Positions 7,501 through 9,304 of a DNA stretch of 9,304 nt are shown here, piece by piece (the stretch's first letter is position 1; the number at the start of each line of letters is the position of its first letter). Source of the stretch: Acidobacteriota bacterium (GTDB lineage: Bacteria; Acidobacteriota; Terriglobia; Terriglobales; Acidobacteriaceae); assembly GCA_003223595.1 (NCBI GenBank), contig QHVR01000323.1, positions 1 to 9,304 on the forward strand, written 5' to 3'. The notes below the pieces were generated by a model. It was not told the origin of the DNA, ran no database searches, and saw nothing but the letters and a program-made list of their open reading frames with translations. The position numbers and the translations under genes were made by a program.

Positions 7501-8026
7501 CGCGCGACAGGCCGAATTCTGCCGAAGCATGCAGCGGATTGATTTTCAATGCGTGCTCGAACGCGTCAATCGCTTGCGGAAATTGCTTGGCCTGCACGTA
7601 AGCCGTCCCCAGGAAATACCAGGTGTCGGGGTCGTCAGGATCGATTTCGGTGACGTGCTTGAAATCTTCGATTGAAGCTTGCGCGTCTCCCATGTTCTTC
7701 GCCAGCAGGCCCAGGCTGTACCATGCGTTCGGATTCTTAGGATCATGCTTCAAAGCGTCGTCGAGGGCGGCCTTGGCCTCATCGACCTTCTGCAAATTCG
7801 AATATGCTACGCCCTCATTCAGGCGCGCAATCGTAAACTTCGAATCCGCCTGAAGCGCCTTCTGAAACTCGTTCAATCCCTTCTCAAAGAGCTGCTGATT
7901 CATGTAGGCGCAGCCCAAGTTGTTCAGGCGAGCGGCTTCGATGGAATCAGATTGACTTGCCGGAATCAGGAGGCCGAACGCAGCAACGAGCGCAGTGATG
8001 AGAGCCGCTGAAATTTTAAGATTCAT
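4508..8026 (-). CDS. Exported TPR / FG-GAP seven-blade propeller / ASPIC-UnbV protein (CRTAC1-type) with large C-terminal region
   Basis: A 1172-residue exported protein. Residues 1-25 form a signal peptide (Lys-4, hydrophobic 6-21, small residues near 23-25). Five TPRs follow at about 32-200, each close to 34 residues, for protein-protein contacts. Seven FG-GAP/VCBS repeats span about 233-600, with calcium-loop motifs starting at D265, D317, D367, D426, D474, D524 and D581 (typically DYDNDG), spaced 48-59 residues, as in a seven-bladed beta-propeller. The fourth reads DYNNDR and has lost its Gly. An ASPIC/UnbV domain covers about 610-700 (IGTKVEVFSGG, YLGQNSTDIVVGLG, WPSG). The last 470 residues open with CPTLFAWNGERYEFVADMLG and have no firm family. 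No catalytic motif is visible; a binding or scaffold role at the cell surface or periplasm is inferred. Residues about 761-791 come from an inserted palindromic element (5654-5745). The ATG at 8026 gives a clean signal peptide, but no good Shine-Dalgarno precedes it. Adjacent to a paralogue upstream. Confidence 0.9.
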   Translation of the reverse strand: MNLKISAALITALVAAFGLLIPASQSDSIEAARLNNLGCAYMNQQLFEKGLNEFQKALQADSKFTIARLNEGVAYSNLQKVDEAKAALDDALKHDPKNPNAWYSLGLLAKNMGDAQASIEDFKHVTEIDPDDPDTWYFLGTAYVQAKQFPQAIDAFEHALKINPLHASAEFGLSRAYQQSSDVNNAREHLKKFQYITQNKIGAPMSLAYGEQGKYSRAVESPQAVLKAPAQIKVRFVDVTKEAGLTSRSAPDASGILGTGACFLDYDNDGKMDLFLPDNGVQGMSLFHNVGGLKFEDVTAKAGVDVSVHGIGCTAGDYDNDGFSDLAVTSRDAVILLHNEHNGTFKNVAASAGIKGVCCPAGVTFVDYDHDGDLDLYVASRSGSLSQHETGNSRMWRNNGDGTFTDVTEETGLGGNSGANSAIGTDYNNDRAIDLFVTSSAPEILENPREGKFKERRLWPDPVRMSPTGVSILDFDHDGWMDFALTDPAEPGLTLWRNNVGKSLERAKLPETNWARAFGVAAFDYDNDGWVDLVAVGETKDGKGEIRLFRNLGPDGFKDVTADVGLDKIQLKEPRAIITGDYDNDGATDLLISQNHGPAVLLRNEGATQNHWLKLSLKGLNDNKSAIGTKVEVFSGGNRQKFEIYGSNGYLGQNSTDIVVGLGQSRNADIIRMLWPSGVLQDEVDENQVAGDKRHELLEIDRRGSSCPTLFAWNGERYEFVADMLGAAVVGHWIAPGQRDIPRPVEYIKIPTGLVREKSNSHVSQNQRDMGHAITDTDRNEGAPRLADVARSGRVLSFRFMEPLEEAVYLDRVRLLAVDHLAEEEVYPNEYFASNPPYPRFKVVVSGNAQPPAGAWDEHGHNVLPDLLAQHFIGDFAMTQFQGFAKPHSLTLDLGKPYDGRPLWLLMHGEIEYFTANSMYAAAQTKLQPIAPYVEALGADGKWKRVMDDMGFPAGGPRTMTADLSGKLPLGTEKIRMTTNLQIYWDNILINRTAQATSEPNHPRLHTIPLVHANLEFHGYPYKIEGMPPGNVRYVYEKTSSTGPYTRPVGTYTRYGDVLPLLTAVDDKLAVFGSGDEVRLDFDPSTLPALPKGWVRDYFFAANGYEKDMDFYAAQGNYVAPLPFLSMGEYPYSRKKTFPLDDEHVNYLLEYNTRHMSGNEQRGYWFDYGPQR
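5654..5745. repeat. Pair of opposed palindromes inside a coding sequence (REP/BIME- or RPE-like)
   Basis: CCCATGTCTCG (5715-5725) and CGAGACATGGG (5735-5745) form a perfect 11-bp stem around a 9-nt loop. At the other end TCTCG (5654-5658) and CGAGA (5668-5672) form a 5-bp stem, also around a 9-nt loop, flanked by CGAGACGTGGTGCACC. The inner flanks of the two hairpins are inverted copies of each other: on the - strand 18 bases of one arm match the reverse complement of the other at 14 positions. So the unit is two hairpins in opposite orientation separated by about 25 bases, the layout of BIME-type repeats. It is read in frame as roughly residues 761-791 of the host protein, rich in Asn, Gln, Asp, Arg and His. 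Identity as a dispersed repeat is inferred, since no second copy lies in this window. Confidence 0.7.
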
Positions 8027-8043
8027 CTGGGTAAAGATTTAAC

Positions 8044-8072
8044 CACAGGGGACACGGAGGAACACAGGGGAA
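8044..8072. repeat. Three-unit near-decamer repeat upstream of the TPR-propeller gene
   Basis: CACAGGGGA, CACGGAGGAA and CACAGGGGAA stand in tandem in the 56-bp gap between the two propeller genes, 18 bases before the ATG at 8026. On the coding (-) strand it reads as TTCCCCTGTG, TTCCTCCGTG and TCCCCTGTG, followed by GTTAAATC. Similar CACAGAGGA-like tandems are known to me as frequent non-coding sequences in several environmental bacterial phyla, but I cannot confirm copy number here. Because it occupies the position of the leader, it may affect expression of the downstream gene; no Shine-Dalgarno is otherwise obvious. Confidence 0.6.
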
Positions 8073-8082
8073 TTCCGGAAGG

Positions 8083-9304
8083 CTAACGGTTTCGCGCGAG
8101 TTGCGGCTTTGCTAAAACACGCTTCCCAGAATACGGCCTGTTGCCGATGATTCCTTTCCCTTCCTGTACCGTCACGGTCTGTCCCCCACTGATGTTCGAG
8201 AGCTTGTCAACCTGACCGCTAGGCCATTGAATTTCGATGGCATCAGCTCTTGTTTGCGCGGCCAGCCCGAACGTCAGGACCAATTCGCTCTGGGACAGAT
8301 AACTCGATCCGGAGCGCAGCATCTTCCACTGCTTATCGCCCCCGGAGATGACGCGCACTACAGCGCCGATCCCGTCGCGGCTGGACTTCGTGCCAACCAG
8401 CTTGATGCGCAGGCTGTGATTGGCCCCGCCTTCGTTGTGAAACAGATATGCGGGACCCGAGTTGGTGGTGAGCAGGATATCGGGAAAGCCATCATTATCT
8501 ATGTCACCGTATGCCGCCGACCGCGCGACTTTGGGTGCGCCGAACGATTTTCCCATCTGCGCTGTGACTTCCGTGAACTTTCCTCCACCCAGATTACGGA
8601 ACAAGTGAGGCGGCTCGGCGTAGCTGACGCGCTTCTGCACGCGCTCGATCTGATCTTCGATATGTCCATCGGCCACGAAAATGTCCGGCCAGCCATCATT
8701 GTCATAATCGAAAAAGAAGCAGCCGAAACCGAGCGTGACCAGCGTCGAGCGACCCACCTCCGACTGAGGAGCTTCGTCCACGAAGAGTCCATTGCCCTCA
8801 TTGTGATAAAGCGAAACCATCTGATTGGCGAAGTTGCTGATCATCAGGCTGGCATGGCCGCTGCGATCGTAGTCGGCAGCGTCAGTCCCCATTCCGGCTC
8901 GGGCCACGCCATCTTCGCTGAAGCCGATTCCGGCAGCCACGCCGCGTTCTTCGAAGGTACCGTTCTTTTTATTCACGTACAGCTTGTTGGGTTGCGTGTC
9001 GTTGGCGATGACAATATCTGGCCATCCGTCGTCGTTGTAATCCAGAATTGCAATTCCCAGGCTCTTGGACGTCGGGTCTCCCAAACCTGCTTTCTGCGTC
9101 GCATCGTCAAATTTGCCGTTGCCAAGGTTGTGCCACAGGCGAACCGAGGTGCCTTTGTAGGATTCAGGAGTGCAATACGATTTGTGCGCGCCGTCCACCG
9201 TGCAATAGAGGTCGCCTTGTTCGCTCCATTGCACATAATTCGCGACTACCAGATCCAGTTTGCCGTCGCGATCGTAATCAACCCAGGCAGCGCTGGTAGA
9301 GAAT
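8083..9304 (-). CDS. CRTAC1-type FG-GAP/ASPIC-UnbV repeat protein (5' end missing)
   Basis: The C-terminal 406 residues of a protein whose start lies beyond the right edge. The frame stays open past the GTG at 9234 and encodes a further repeat, VDYDRDGKLDLVVANYV (about 9279-9229), so that GTG is internal. FG-GAP/VCBS blades follow with the loops DYNDDGWPDIVIAND, DYDRSGHASLMISNF (one Asp replaced by Ser), DYDNDGWPDIFVADG and DIDNDGFPDILLTTN. At about 8421-8164 an ASPIC/UnbV domain closes the protein: GIGAVVRVISGG, LRSGSSYLSQSELVLTFGL and IEIQWPSG. A short basic tail follows (ending RNR). Such proteins are usually exported and form a calcium-stabilised propeller; the function of ASPIC domains is not established. 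It is a paralogue of the next gene, 56 bases downstream in the same direction, but lacks that gene's large C-terminal region. Whether it also carries N-terminal TPRs cannot be seen. Confidence 0.88.
   Translation of the reverse strand, partial: FSTSAAWVDYDRDGKLDLVVANYVQWSEQGDLYCTVDGAHKSYCTPESYKGTSVRLWHNLGNGKFDDATQKAGLGDPTSKSLGIAILDYNDDGWPDIVIANDTQPNKLYVNKKNGTFEERGVAAGIGFSEDGVARAGMGTDAADYDRSGHASLMISNFANQMVSLYHNEGNGLFVDEAPQSEVGRSTLVTLGFGCFFFDYDNDGWPDIFVADGHIEDQIERVQKRVSYAEPPHLFRNLGGGKFTEVTAQMGKSFGAPKVARSAAYGDIDNDGFPDILLTTNSGPAYLFHNEGGANHSLRIKLVGTKSSRDGIGAVVRVISGGDKQWKMLRSGSSYLSQSELVLTFGLAAQTRADAIEIQWPSGQVDKLSNISGGQTVTVQEGKGIIGNRPYSGKRVLAKPQLARNR

Noticed and set aside
9232..9234. GTG as true start of the right-hand CRTAC1-type gene
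   Set aside because: The frame continues to the window edge and encodes another clear FG-GAP repeat upstream of it.

Overview
The window looks like chromosomal DNA of a soil-type Acidobacteriota (class Terriglobia or a close relative). This is an inference from the gene repertoire: secreted CRTAC1-type FG-GAP/ASPIC proteins, a glycoside hydrolase family 2 enzyme, an APC permease, moderately high GC, and short periodic or palindromic repeats in the intergenic gaps. No rRNA or other phylogenetic marker is present, so the taxon is a guess. There are no tRNAs, CRISPR arrays or transposase genes.

Layout. On the + strand, 1-2470 holds the 3' part of a GH2 exo-beta-glucosaminidase-like gene cut by the left edge. 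It is followed by a small 8-bp periodic repeat and a stem-loop terminator. Everything to the right is on the - strand, so GH2 is convergent with its neighbour. Reading the - strand from right to left: a CRTAC1-type FG-GAP/ASPIC protein (9304-8083, cut by the right edge); a 56-bp gap containing a three-unit decamer repeat; a 1172-residue exported protein with five TPRs, a seven-blade FG-GAP propeller, an ASPIC/UnbV domain and a large unassigned C-terminal region (8026-4508); a 133-bp gap with a nested hairpin; an APC-family permease (4374-2983); and a tightly coupled VOC-fold protein (2969-2595).

How the genes relate. The two propeller proteins are adjacent paralogues in the same direction and probably act outside the cytoplasm as binding or scaffold proteins. 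The GH2 enzyme would remove terminal glucosamine (or a related sugar) from the non-reducing end of chitosan-like material. The permease and VOC protein form a two-gene unit. Nothing in the sequence ties these three groups into one pathway.

Most notable is 5654-5745. A perfect 11-bp hairpin and a decayed second hairpin of the same design face each other in opposite orientation inside the coding sequence of the 1172-residue protein. They are read through in frame as about 30 hydrophilic residues. This looks like a REP/BIME-like or Rickettsia-palindromic-element-like unit that became part of a protein. The three intergenic gaps also carry short periodic or palindromic sequences of different designs.
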